DNA of 64,000 nucleotides from Streptomyces stelliscabiei (GTDB lineage Bacteria; Actinomycetota; Actinomycetes; Streptomycetales; Streptomycetaceae): positions 1,178,001 to 1,242,000 of the forward strand of contig NZ_JADBGF010000001.1 in NCBI RefSeq assembly GCF_014873495.1, in the 5' to 3' direction. This document shows positions 28,257 through 36,993 of this stretch, piece after piece (position 1 is the first letter of the stretch; each line of letters opens with the position of its first letter). The notes beneath the pieces were generated by a model. The model was not told the DNA's origin. It worked only from the letters and a program-made list of their open reading frames with translations, and searched no databases. The position numbers and the translations under genes are program-made.

Positions 28257-29399
28257 ATGACCACCACCACACTCGAACGCACTTCCACCGACCCGCGGCC
28301 TCCCGCCCGGGTCACCGGCGTCCTGGAGATCGCTCAGGGCGGGCAGGGCCACCTGCGCGTCGACAGCGGCCTGCCGAACCCGGCCGACCCGCAGGTCCCC
28401 GCCGCGCTGATCCGCCGTCACGGGCTGCGCAAGGGCGACACCGTCGAAGGCGTACGCGACGGCCGGCGCGGCCTCATCGACGTCGAACGGATCAACGGCC
28501 GTACGCCCGAGGAGCTGCGCCGCCGCCCGCACTTCCACGACCTCACCCCGCTGCACCCGCGCGAGCGGCTGCGGCTCGAACACCCGGCGAGCGGACTGAC
28601 GGGCCGTCTGGTCGACCTCGTGGCCCCCGTCGGCAAGGGGCAGCGGGGGCTGATCGTGGCCCCGCCCAGGACCGGCAAGACGGTGCTGCTCCAGCAGGTG
28701 GCCGCCGCGATCGCCGCCAATCATCCACAGGCCCGCCTGATGGTGGTGCTCCTCGACGAACGGCCCGAGGAGGTGACCGACATGCGGCGCTCCGTGCGGG
28801 GCGAGGTGTTCGCGTCGACGTTCGACCGGTCCCCCCAGCAGCACATCGCGCTCGCCGAACTGGTCGTGGAGCGCGCCAAGCGGCTCGTCGAGCAGGGCGA
28901 GGACGTCGTGATCCTGCTGGACTCCCTGACCCGGCTGTGCCGGGCACACAACAACGCGGCCGCCGCCGGTGGCCGCACGCTCAGCGGTGGGGTCGACGCC
29001 GCCGCCCTGCACGGCCCCAAGCGGCTGTTCGGCGCCGCCCGGCTGACCGAGGAGGCCGGTTCCCTCACGATCCTGGCCACCGCCCTGGTGGAGACCGGGT
29101 CCCGCGCGGACGGCTTCTTCTTCGAGGAGCTCAAGGGCACCGGCAACATGGAACTGCGTCTCGACCGCGCCCTGGCCGACCGGCGCGTCTTCCCCGCCGT
29201 CGACATCACGCCCTCCGGCACCCGTCGCGAGGAACTCCTGCTGGCGCCGGGCGAGTTGACGGCCGTACGCGGGCTGCGGCGGGCCCTGGGCTCGCGCGAG
29301 GGGCAGGCGAACCTCGAAACGCTGCTGGAGCGGATGCGGGCCACCCCGGACAACGCGACCTTCCTGCGGCAGGTGCAGCCCACGCTGCCGGCGGCATGA
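28257..29399 (+). CDS. rho: Short-form transcription termination factor Rho (380 aa)
   Basis: ATG 28257 follows GAAAGGA. It has a Rho-type RNA-binding fold (VTGVLEIAQGGQGHLRVDS) and a hexameric ATPase with Walker A IVAPPRTGKTVLLQQV (~140-155) and RLMVVLLDERPEEVTDMRRS. GEVFASTFDRSPQQHIALAELV and the Q/R-loop region NAAAAGGRTLSGGVDAAALH also follow the Rho pattern. The housekeeping actinobacterial Rho is far longer, with a basic N-terminal extension and a classic Rho_N domain; both are missing here. It is therefore probably a second Rho. Neighbours are cell-envelope genes rather than thrB/prfA. Confidence 0.85.
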   Translation: MTTTTLERTSTDPRPPARVTGVLEIAQGGQGHLRVDSGLPNPADPQVPAALIRRHGLRKGDTVEGVRDGRRGLIDVERINGRTPEELRRRPHFHDLTPLHPRERLRLEHPASGLTGRLVDLVAPVGKGQRGLIVAPPRTGKTVLLQQVAAAIAANHPQARLMVVLLDERPEEVTDMRRSVRGEVFASTFDRSPQQHIALAELVVERAKRLVEQGEDVVILLDSLTRLCRAHNNAAAAGGRTLSGGVDAAALHGPKRLFGAARLTEEAGSLTILATALVETGSRADGFFFEELKGTGNMELRLDRALADRRVFPAVDITPSGTRREELLLAPGELTAVRGLRRALGSREGQANLETLLERMRATPDNATFLRQVQPTLPAA

Positions 29400-29479
29400 C
29401 ATGAGGCATCCGGGTGCTCCGTCCGTGCGCTCGGCCCTGGCATCCCGGAGTCGGACACGCCTCTTCCTACGTTTGCGGT

Positions 29480-30703
29480 ATGACCATCGGATCCTCATCC
29501 CGTGTCCCCCGTCTTGCCCGTGTCCCCCGTCTTGCCCGTGTCCCCCGTCTTGCCCGTGTCGCCGTCTGCCTCTCGGCGGTCTGTGCGCTCGGGGCCCTGG
29601 CCTCCGTGACGAACCCGGAAGAGGCCGGACGTCCGGCAGGGACGGACCGGCCGGACGCCAAGGCCGCGCAGGAGACGCCGACGTTGTTCCGGCGGGGGAC
29701 ACAGGTGCGGCCACAGGCCGGCGCGCCCCGGGCGCCGCAGGACATCTCCGCGGTGTCGTGGCTGGTGGCCGACGCCGGCAGCGGCGACGTGCTCGCCGCG
29801 CACGACGCGCACCGCAGACTGCCGCCGGCGAGCACGCTGAAGACCTTGTTCGCCCTGACCGTGATGCCGGGACTGCCGGCGGGCCTGAGACACACCGTCA
29901 AGAGCGAGGACCTGGCGGGCATCGGCGCCGGGAGCAGCCTGGTCGGTATCAAGGAGAACGGCACGTACACCGTCGCCGATCTGTGGCGCGGGGTCTTCCT
30001 CAGCTCCGGCAACGACGCCGTACGCGTCCTGGCGTCCCTCAACGGCGGCTGGAAGGCCACCGCCCGGCAGATGCAGGACAAGGCCCGCGCCCTGGGCGCC
30101 CGGGACACCCGCGTCGTCTCGCCCGACGGGTACGACGCCCCCGGCCAGGTGTCCTCCGCCTACGACCTGGCGGTGTTCGGGCGGGCCGGGCTGCGCAACG
30201 CGGAGTTCGCCGGATACTGCGCCACGGCCACCGCGCAGTTCCCCGCGGGTACCTGGTCGTACGGCATCCAGAACACCAACCGGCTGCTCACGGGTGCCGG
30301 GGTCGAGCGCTATCCCGGGCTGATCGGCGTCAAGAACGGCTACACCACCAACGCGGGGAACACCCTGATCGCCGCCGCGAAGCGGGGCGGCCGCACCCTC
30401 GTGGTGACGGTGATGCGCCCCGAGTCGGGCGGCGCCCACGCCGTCTACGAGGAGGCACGCTCCCTGCTCGACTGGGGTTTCCGGGCCGCCGGGCACGTCG
30501 ACGCCGTGGGGTCGCTGCTTCCGCCGCGCCCGGCGGCGGCTCCTCAGGCCGGCCCCGGGCCACGGCCCGTCCGCGAGGGGAAGGACGCGGTCACCGACCC
30601 CGGCTGGCCGCTGGCGGGCGCGATCACCGGCGCGGCCGGACTCGGCGCGGCGTCCGTGGCACTGGCCCTGCGGCTCAGGAACGGCCGGCTCCCCCGCGGC
30701 TGA
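29480..30703 (+). CDS. D-alanyl-D-alanine carboxypeptidase (S11)
   Basis: 407 aa from ATG 29480. Unusual basic hexapeptide repeats (RVPRLA three times) precede a signal/anchor helix (VAVCLSAVCALGALASV). Peptidase motifs are SxxK in PPASTLKTLFAL (Ser ~120), SxN in FLSSGNDAVRV, and KNGYTTNAGN in place of the usual K-T-G. A C-terminal helix (WPLAGAITGAAGLGAASVALAL) anchors it. It trims the last D-Ala of peptidoglycan stem peptides. Its last 160 bases overlap the convergent glycosyltransferase gene. Confidence 0.9.
   Translation: MTIGSSSRVPRLARVPRLARVPRLARVAVCLSAVCALGALASVTNPEEAGRPAGTDRPDAKAAQETPTLFRRGTQVRPQAGAPRAPQDISAVSWLVADAGSGDVLAAHDAHRRLPPASTLKTLFALTVMPGLPAGLRHTVKSEDLAGIGAGSSLVGIKENGTYTVADLWRGVFLSSGNDAVRVLASLNGGWKATARQMQDKARALGARDTRVVSPDGYDAPGQVSSAYDLAVFGRAGLRNAEFAGYCATATAQFPAGTWSYGIQNTNRLLTGAGVERYPGLIGVKNGYTTNAGNTLIAAAKRGGRTLVVTVMRPESGGAHAVYEEARSLLDWGFRAAGHVDAVGSLLPPRPAAAPQAGPGPRPVREGKDAVTDPGWPLAGAITGAAGLGAASVALALRLRNGRLPRG
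29501..29554 (+). repeat. Three exact 18-bp tandem repeats inside the carboxypeptidase gene
   Basis: CGTGTCCCCCGTCTTGCC occurs three times head to tail, with a partial fourth copy, encoding (RVPRLA)3 directly before the signal helix. In-frame units of 18 bases allow copy-number change without frameshift and would change the positive charge of the N-region. Confidence 0.95.
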
Positions 30704-31836
30704 CCGACCGGCAGCCACAACAGCAGTCCCAGTGTGATCCACACATAGGTGTTGCTGCCGACGAAGCCGCCGGGTCCGGACGCGTCGTCGAACCACAGCC
30801 ACACGACGCTGCTGCACAGCACCGCGTACAACGCCGCCGTGAGCGGCAGCAGCCGGCGGTGCCTCAGCAGGACGGCGAAGGACGGCAGCAGCCAGACCAG
30901 ATGGTGCACCCAGGTGATCGGGCTGACCAGACACGCGGTCAGCCCGGTGAGGGCGAACGCGGCCGTCCAGTCCGCGGTGCGCACCGCCGCGCGCACCCGC
31001 CACATCCACACGCACAGCACCACCAGCACGAGGAACGCCCAGAGGGCGCGGCTCGGTTCGTGCGGGGCCGCGAGCCGGGCCAGCACGCCCCGCAGCGACT
31101 GGTTGGAGACGTAGTCCAGGCGGCCGATGCGACCGGTGTCCCACAGGGCCTCGGTCCAGTAGAAGCGCGAGGCGGCCGGGGCGATCCAGGCCGCCGCCGC
31201 GGTGGCGGCCGCGGCGACGGCGGTCGCGAGCCCGGCGGCCCGCCACCGCCGGGCGAGCAGCAGCAGAACGATGAAGATCGCGGGGGTCAGTTTGACCGCC
31301 GCCGCCAGGCCGATGCCGACACCCGCCCGCCGGCCCCGGCCGGTGGCCAGCAGCCAGGCGTCGGTGAGCACCAGGGCCAGCAGCACGAGGTTCACCTGGC
31401 CGAAGCCGAAGGTGTCGCGCAGCGGCTCGAACAGGGCGAGCGCACAGAGGGCCAGCGAGATGCGGAACCAGCCGTGGCGGCGCGGCAGCGGCCCGGCCAG
31501 CACGTACAGGACGGCCGCGAGCGCCGCCAGATTCGACGCCAGGCACAGCGCGATCGCGGTGCGCAGTCCGGTCAGTGCCATCGGCAGCATCGCGACGGCC
31601 GCGAACGGCGGATAGGTGAACCCGTAGGTCGTCCCCGGCACCACGTAGTCGTAGAGGCGGCCGTCGTGATGGACCCAGTTGTCGATCGCACCGTGGTAGA
31701 CGCGCAGGTCGAACCAGTCGCGCAGCAGCGGGACGGTCGCGGTGAACACGGTGACCGCGGCGGCCGACGCGAGGACGAGGAGGAGGCGGGCGCGGTCGGA
31801 GCGCGGCCCGTGGCTCCGGTGTCGCGGTTCGCTCAT
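30544..31836 (-). CDS. GT87-type polyprenol-phosphate-mannose mannosyltransferase
   Basis: 430 aa from ATG 31836, in an ATGA overlap with the upstream mannosyltransferase. About ten membrane helices; the first loop has DWFDLRVYHGAIDNWVHHDGRLYDY with the acidic catalytic region, then GFTYPPFAAVAMLP, FGFGQVNLVLLALVL and GIGLAAAVKLTPAIFIVLLL. These are the marks of alpha-1,2-mannosyltransferases of the GT-C fold (DUF2029/GT87). It acts on the outer face of the membrane, probably on lipoglycan or polysaccharide. The C-terminal ~50 residues are low complexity and overlap the carboxypeptidase gene. Confidence 0.88.
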   Translation of the reverse strand: MSEPRHRSHGPRSDRARLLLVLASAAAVTVFTATVPLLRDWFDLRVYHGAIDNWVHHDGRLYDYVVPGTTYGFTYPPFAAVAMLPMALTGLRTAIALCLASNLAALAAVLYVLAGPLPRRHGWFRISLALCALALFEPLRDTFGFGQVNLVLLALVLTDAWLLATGRGRRAGVGIGLAAAVKLTPAIFIVLLLLARRWRAAGLATAVAAAATAAAAWIAPAASRFYWTEALWDTGRIGRLDYVSNQSLRGVLARLAAPHEPSRALWAFLVLVVLCVWMWRVRAAVRTADWTAAFALTGLTACLVSPITWVHHLVWLLPSFAVLLRHRRLLPLTAALYAVLCSSVVWLWFDDASGPGGFVGSNTYVWITLGLLLWLPVGQPRGSRPFLSRRASATDAAPSPAAPVIAPASGQPGSVTASFPSRTGRGPGPA

Positions 31837-33231
31837 GCCGTGCGCCCCAGGACCGGTGCGCGAGAGCCGAGTTCCGCCTGCCACAGCACGACCAGCGCGA
31901 GCACTCCCCCGCACGCCGCCAGCACGATCTGCTCGGTGTCCGCCGGGTAGCCGCTCGGCAGGACGACGACCGCGAGCACCCCGCTGACGGCCACGGCCCG
32001 GCGCTGCACGGACACGTCCCGGGCGGCCGCGGCGATGAGGAACAGCCCCCACAGGGCGTACCAGGGGCGGACGGCCGGGCCCAGCGCGGCCACCGCCGCC
32101 AGGCTGAGGCCGAGCGCGTACACCGGGCCGGGTCTCAGCCGGAGCCAGATGAACAGCACGACGGCGAGGGTCATCAGGAGTCCGGCCGTGCGCCAGGCCG
32201 GGAGGGCGAGGGGGGCCAGGTCGCTGCCGAGGTCGTGCAGCAGGGTGCCGGTGGCGCGGCCGAGGACGCTGGTGGGCGACCAGTTCTGCGGGGAGACCGG
32301 GGTGCGCAGGGCGGCGATCCAGCCGTATCCGGTGCCGGTCAGGGCGGTGGCGGCGGCCGTGGTGGCCGTCGCGACGGCCAGTACCGCGGCGGTCGTGCGC
32401 AGCCGGCCGGTGCGGCCGCGCATCATGACGACCGCCGGCAGGCCGAGCGCGGCGGGGGCCTTGACCAGCGCGGCGAGCGTGACGAGGACGACGCCGAGGA
32501 GGAACCAGCGGCCCGGCGCGAGCGCCAGTCCGACGCCGAGCAGCCCCAGCATCAGCGCGTCGTTGTGGGCCCCGGCCACCAGGTGCAGGAGGACGAGCGG
32601 GTTGAGCGCGCCCAGCCAGAGGGCGACGGCCGGGTCGGCTCCACTGTGCCGGGCCAGGCGGGGCAGCGCCACGGCCATCAGGGCCACCCCGAGCAGCGCG
32701 ATCAGACGCATCCCGATGAGTCCGGCTGGTATCCGCCCCTCGGTGAGGCCGGACAGTGCGGAGGCCACGGCGAGGAAGACGGGGCCGTACGGGGTCGCGG
32801 TGTGCTGCCACATCGGGGCCACCTCGTCGGCGAGCGGGCCGCCGAGCCGGGCGGGTCCGTGCAGGTAGACGTCCATGTGCGCGTCGACCATGGCGCCCTG
32901 GGCGAGGTAGCTGTAGACGTCCCGGCTGAACAGCGGCGGTCCGAGCAGCAGGGGTGCCGCCCAGACGGCCAGCACCAGGAGCAGCGCGCGCGGGGCCGGC
33001 GGTTCGGGGCCGCGGATCACCTTCCCCAGCAGTGCCCAGGCGGCGGTCAGCAGGACCACGCCGAAGTAGACGCCGACCAGACCCAGCGCGCCGCGCCCGG
33101 AGGTCGGCGCGAGCAGGTCCTGGACCGGCAGGGCGCCGGCGGTCTCGCCCCCCCAGGGCGAGGAAGGCGGTTCCGGCCAGGCCGAGCGCCCGGCAGCGGC
33201 GGAGGTCGACGGGGAAAGCGAGGGCCAACAC
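31833..33231 (-). CDS. mptB: MptB-like alpha-1,6-mannosyltransferase with an N-terminal frameshift
   Basis: GT-C membrane enzyme with LLGPPLFSRDVYSYLAQGAMV (first-loop acidic motif), TPYGPVFLAVASALSG and NPLVLLHLVAGAHNDALMLGLL, as in mycobacterial MptB. The expected N-terminus (CRALGLAGTAFLALGG) is in a different frame from the rest (ETAGALPVQDLLAP). They join at a run of seven G on the minus strand (33148-33154); six would restore one frame. An open frame back to 33305 exists but encodes a non-homologous N-terminus. This is either an assembly error or a recent inactivation. Start at 33231 (GTG) is approximate. Confidence 0.75.
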
Positions 33232-33353
33232 GCGTTCAGCGTGCCGACACCGGGTGGCGCGGAGACGACGCGGCGCCTTCCTGACGGGTACCGGGACGTG
33301 ACCATGAGGGCGCCCCTGCCCCTCAGGTCAGGTCAAGGGATGCCGGTCGGGGT

Positions 33354-34274
33354 TCAGAACACGGACAGCCCCGTCAGGGTCGTGAACCGGTCCAGCGCCG
33401 CCACTCCCGCCACCGAGTTGCCCCGCTCGTCCAGTCCCGGACTCCACACGCACAGCCCGCAGCGGCCCGGGACGACGGCGATGATCCCGCCGCCCACACC
33501 GCTCTTTCCGGGCAGACCGACGCGGTAGGCGAACTCCCCGGCCGCGTCGTAGGTCCCGCAGGTGAGCATCACGGCGTTGACCTGCTTGGCCTGGCTGCGT
33601 GTCAGGAGCCGGGTGCCGTCGGCGCGGACGCCGTGACGGGCCAGGAAGGTGGTCGCGAGGGCGAGGTCGGCGCAGGAGGCCGTGAGGGAACACTGGCGGA
33701 AGTACTGGTCGAGGAGGGCGGGTACGGGGTTGTCGATGTTGCCGTACGACGCCATGAAGTGGGCGAGGGCGGCGTTGCGGTCGCCGTGGGCCGTTTCGGA
33801 GGCGGCGATCTCCGTGTCGAAGTCCAGGTCCGGGTTTCCGCTCTCGGACCGCAGGAAGGAGAGCAGCTCACCGGCCGCGTCGCCGGTACGGGTGTGGAGG
33901 CGGTCGGTGACGACGAGCGCGCCCGCGTTGATGAACGGGTTGCGCGGGATACCGCTCTCGTACTCCAGCTGGACCAGGGAGTTGAAGGGGTTGCCGGAGG
34001 GCTCGCGGCCCACGTGCTCCCAGAGGGCGTCACCCTCGCGGGCCAGGTCGAGGGCGAGGGTGAAGACCTTGGTGATGGACTGCGTGGAGAACGGCTCGCG
34101 CCAGTCCCCCACGCCGTACACCGTGCCGTCGAGTTCCGCGACGGCCATGCCGAAGCGGCGCGGATCGCGGGCCGCGAGAGCCGGGATGTAGTCGGCCGGC
34201 CGGCCGCGGCCCGGAGTCCGTTCGATCTCCTCGGCGATGCGTTCCAGCACCGCCTGGTAGGTGGGCGCCCCCAT
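33354..34274 (-). CDS. glsA: Glutaminase
   Basis: 306 aa from ATG 34274, overlapping the aspA stop (TGATG). It belongs to the serine-dependent beta-lactamase-fold glutaminases: the nucleophile and Lys are in EPFSTQSITKVFTLAL (Ser ~66, Lys ~69). NPFINAGALVV, SGNPDLDFD and GLPGKSGVGGGIIAVVPG are the other family blocks. It converts glutamine to glutamate and ammonia in the cytoplasm. Coupling to aspA places it in amino-acid nitrogen release. Confidence 0.95.
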   Translation of the reverse strand: MGAPTYQAVLERIAEEIERTPGRGRPADYIPALAARDPRRFGMAVAELDGTVYGVGDWREPFSTQSITKVFTLALDLAREGDALWEHVGREPSGNPFNSLVQLEYESGIPRNPFINAGALVVTDRLHTRTGDAAGELLSFLRSESGNPDLDFDTEIAASETAHGDRNAALAHFMASYGNIDNPVPALLDQYFRQCSLTASCADLALATTFLARHGVRADGTRLLTRSQAKQVNAVMLTCGTYDAAGEFAYRVGLPGKSGVGGGIIAVVPGRCGLCVWSPGLDERGNSVAGVAALDRFTTLTGLSVF

Positions 34275-35686
34275 CAGGCGAGGGGGGTGCCGCTGCCCGC
34301 GAGCACCTCGGGCCGCAGCAGTTCCCGGAGCCGTTCGGCGGGCAGCAGGCCTTTCTCCTGGACGAGTTCGGCCACGCCCCGGCCGGTGGCGAGGGCCTCC
34401 TTGGCGATGTCGGTGGCCGCCGAGTAGCCGATGTAGGGGTTGAGGGCGGTCACCAGGCCGATGCTGTTCTCCACGCTCGCGCGCAGCGCCTCGGTGTTGG
34501 CGGTGATGCCGTCCACGCACCGCTCGGCCAGCGTCAGGCAGGCGGCGCGCAGATGGGTGAGGGACTCCGACAGGGAGTGCAGGATGATCGGCTCGAAGGC
34601 GTTGAGCTGCAGCTGCCCGGCCTCGGCGGCCATCGTGATGGCGACGTCGTTGCCGATGACCTCGAAGGCGACCTGGTTGACGACCTCGGGGATCACCGGG
34701 TTGACCTTGCCGGGCATGATCGACGAACCGGCCTGCACCGGCGGCAGGTTGATCTCGTTCAGGCCCGCGCGCGGGCCGGAGGACAGCAGCCGCAGGTCGT
34801 TGCAGGTCTTGGAGAGCTTCACCGCGACCCGCTTGAGCACACCCGACATCTGCACGAACGCGCCGCAGTCCTGCGTGGCCTCCACCAGGTTCGCGGCCGT
34901 CACCAGCGGCAGCCCGGTGATGGCGGCGAGGTGGCGCCGCGCCGACTCGGCGTACCCGGCCGGGGCGTTCAGCCCCGTACCGATGGCCGTGGCCCCGAGG
35001 TTGATCTCGTGGACCAGTTCCACGGCCTCCGCGAGACGGCTGCGGTCCTCGTCCAGCATCACCGCGTACGACGAGAACTCCTGGCCGAGCGTCATGGGCA
35101 CCGCGTCCTGGAGCTGGGTGCGTCCCATCTTCAGCACGTCACGGAACTCGACCGCCTTGCGGGCGAAGGAGTCCTGGAGCACCGCCATCGCCCGGAGCAG
35201 CTCGCGCACGGCGTAGACGGTCGCGATCTTCACGGCGGTCGGGTAGACGTCGTTGGTGGACTGGCCGAGGTTCACGTCCTCGTTGGGGTGCAGGTACCCG
35301 TACTCGCCCCTGGCGTGGCCCAGCAGTTCCAGCGCCCGGTTGGCGATGACCTCGTTGGCGTTCATGTTGGTGGAGGTGCCGGCGCCGCCCTGGATGACGT
35401 CGACGACGAACTGGTCGTGCAGCTTGCCGTCACGGATCTCCCGGCAGGCCTCGACGATGGCGGCGGCCTTGTCGGGGGCGAGCAGACCCAGTTCCTCGTT
35501 GGCGCGGGCGGCGGCCTCCTTCACGGCGGCCAGGGCGTCGATCAGGTGCGGGTAGGCGGAGATCGGGGTGCCGGTGATGGGGAAGTTCTCCGTGGCGCGC
35601 AGGGTGTGCACGCCCCAGTACGCGTCGGCGGGAACGTCACGGTCGCCGAGGAGATCGTGCTCGATGCGGGTCGCTGCGGCGTTCAT
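34274..35686 (-). CDS. aspA: Aspartate ammonia-lyase
   Basis: 470 aa. Fumarase/aspartase superfamily signature GSSIMPGKVNP (~323-333), with TSTNMNANEVIANRALE, HPNEDVNLGQSTNDVYPTA and the aspartase-type DALAAVKEAAARANEELGLL. It splits aspartate to fumarate and ammonia. It lies downstream of asparaginase (beyond an inverted repeat) and is coupled to glutaminase, so imported asparagine can be taken to fumarate. No ribosome site stronger than AGAAGGG is seen before the ATG. Confidence 0.95.
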   Translation of the reverse strand: MNAAATRIEHDLLGDRDVPADAYWGVHTLRATENFPITGTPISAYPHLIDALAAVKEAAARANEELGLLAPDKAAAIVEACREIRDGKLHDQFVVDVIQGGAGTSTNMNANEVIANRALELLGHARGEYGYLHPNEDVNLGQSTNDVYPTAVKIATVYAVRELLRAMAVLQDSFARKAVEFRDVLKMGRTQLQDAVPMTLGQEFSSYAVMLDEDRSRLAEAVELVHEINLGATAIGTGLNAPAGYAESARRHLAAITGLPLVTAANLVEATQDCGAFVQMSGVLKRVAVKLSKTCNDLRLLSSGPRAGLNEINLPPVQAGSSIMPGKVNPVIPEVVNQVAFEVIGNDVAITMAAEAGQLQLNAFEPIILHSLSESLTHLRAACLTLAERCVDGITANTEALRASVENSIGLVTALNPYIGYSAATDIAKEALATGRGVAELVQEKGLLPAERLRELLRPEVLAGSGTPLA

Positions 35687-35740
35687 GGCGGGGTGGGCCC
35701 TTCTTCGTGAGGTGCGGGTGGGAGGGGTGTGGGTGGGTGT

Positions 35741-35922
35741 GTGTCGTCGGGTGCGGGTCCGGTGGGGCTTCTCGTACAGTTCCCGGCGCCCCTGAAGGAC
35801 CGGGCCCCGTGGCTTTGCACGGCGACCGGGGCGGGGGTGAAAAGCGTGGGGCGAAGCCCCGGCTTTTCAGGGGCGCGGGGAACTGCGCGACCAGCCCCCA
35901 CCGGACCCGCACCCGACGACGC
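35741..35922. repeat. Large imperfect inverted repeat between asparaginase and aspA
   Basis: Left arm 35741-35796 and right arm 35866-35922 are inverted copies, about 57 bases each with roughly four-fifths identity. Shared parts include GTCGTCGGGTGCGGGTCCGG and GCGCCCCTGAA. About 70 bases lie between the arms, with a smaller GGGGCGAAGCCCC hairpin. The string GGGGCGCGGGGAACTGCGCGA is a frequent streptomycete intergenic element. It can terminate or stabilise the asparaginase mRNA on the minus strand. Confidence 0.8.
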
Positions 35923-35934
35923 ACCCCTCACCCG

Positions 35935-36993
35935 TCAGGGCAATCGCGGCAACGGATCCAGCGCCCGCACCGCGCCGACCCGACCGACCGCCCGACCGCC
36001 CCCGAGCAGCACCTCACCCGCGAACTCGGCGAGGGCATCGCGCGGGACACCCGCCCGTGCGAGCGCGGCGGCGGTCACCGGCACCCGCGCCCGGTTCGCA
36101 CCGTCGGCGATCTTCACGGCGACGGCCCGGCCGTCCGGGAGGGCGGCGGCCTGGACTCCCTCGAAGCCGTCCTTGGTGAGCAGTCCGGGCACGGCCCGCA
36201 TCAGCTCGGCCACGTCGCGTCCGGCGCCGGACGCCATCTCGGGGTGCGCGCGCATGGCGTCGGCGACCGTGCGCTCGGGGGTGCCCTCGGCGGCGGTGGT
36301 GATCCGGGAGAGGGCGCGGGCCAGGCCGTGCAGGGAGACGGAGAAGAGGGGGGCGCCGCAGCCGTCGACGGTGACCCGGGCGACGGCCTGCCCGGTGAGG
36401 TCCTCGACGATCTCCGCGATGGCCTGCTGCAACGGGTGGGCCGGGTCGAGGTAGTCCTCCAGGGACCAGCCGTTGAGGCGGCACGTGTAGAGCATGGCCG
36501 CGTGCTTGCCGGAGCAGTTCTGCGCGAGACGGGAGGGCTGCCTCCCCTCGCGTATCCACGCGTCCCGCACGGCCGGGTCGTACGGCATGTCGGTCACGTT
36601 GCGCAGGTCGTCCTCGGTCGCCCCGGCCAGCTCCAGGATCTGCCGGGCTCCGGCGAGGTGGCGTTCCTCGCCGGAGTGGCTGGCCGCGGTCAGGGACAGC
36701 AGCGCGCCGTCCAGCGGCAGTCCGGCGCGCAGCATCGCCACGGCCTGGACCGGCTTGAGCGCCGACCGGGGGTAGAACGCCGCCTCGATGTCGCCGAGTT
36801 GGAGTTCCACCTCCCCGTCGGTGCCCAGCACCACGACGGAGCCGTAGTGGATGCCCTCGATGACACCTCCGCGTACGAGGTGGGCCACGGGGGCGTGGAG
36901 CGGTTCCCGGATCGCGGGGGCCGCGGCCACCGGAGCCGCAGGGATCGCCGCGGCGCCGGTGGTCGTGGGGTCGTACGTCACTGCCTGAATCAC
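35935..36993 (-). CDS. Asparaginase (AspI/Rhizobium type II family)
   Basis: 352 aa from GTG 36993, in a GTGA overlap with the permease stop. The family is that of the thermolabile Rhizobium asparaginase (PF06089): [53 protein letters not shown] and [13 protein letters not shown] are its conserved Ser/Lys/Cys blocks. It is unrelated to the E. coli AnsA/AnsB fold. Directly behind an amino-acid permease it would hydrolyse imported asparagine to aspartate. Confidence 0.92.
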   Translation of the reverse strand: MIQAVTYDPTTTGAAAIPAAPVAAAPAIREPLHAPVAHLVRGGVIEGIHYGSVVVLGTDGEVELQLGDIEAAFYPRSALKPVQAVAMLRAGLPLDGALLSLTAASHSGEERHLAGARQILELAGATEDDLRNVTDMPYDPAVRDAWIREGRQPSRLAQNCSGKHAAMLYTCRLNGWSLEDYLDPAHPLQQAIAEIVEDLTGQAVARVTVDGCGAPLFSVSLHGLARALSRITTAAEGTPERTVADAMRAHPEMASGAGRDVAELMRAVPGLLTKDGFEGVQAAALPDGRAVAVKIADGANRARVPVTAAALARAGVPRDALAEFAGEVLLGGGRAVGRVGAVRALDPLPRLP

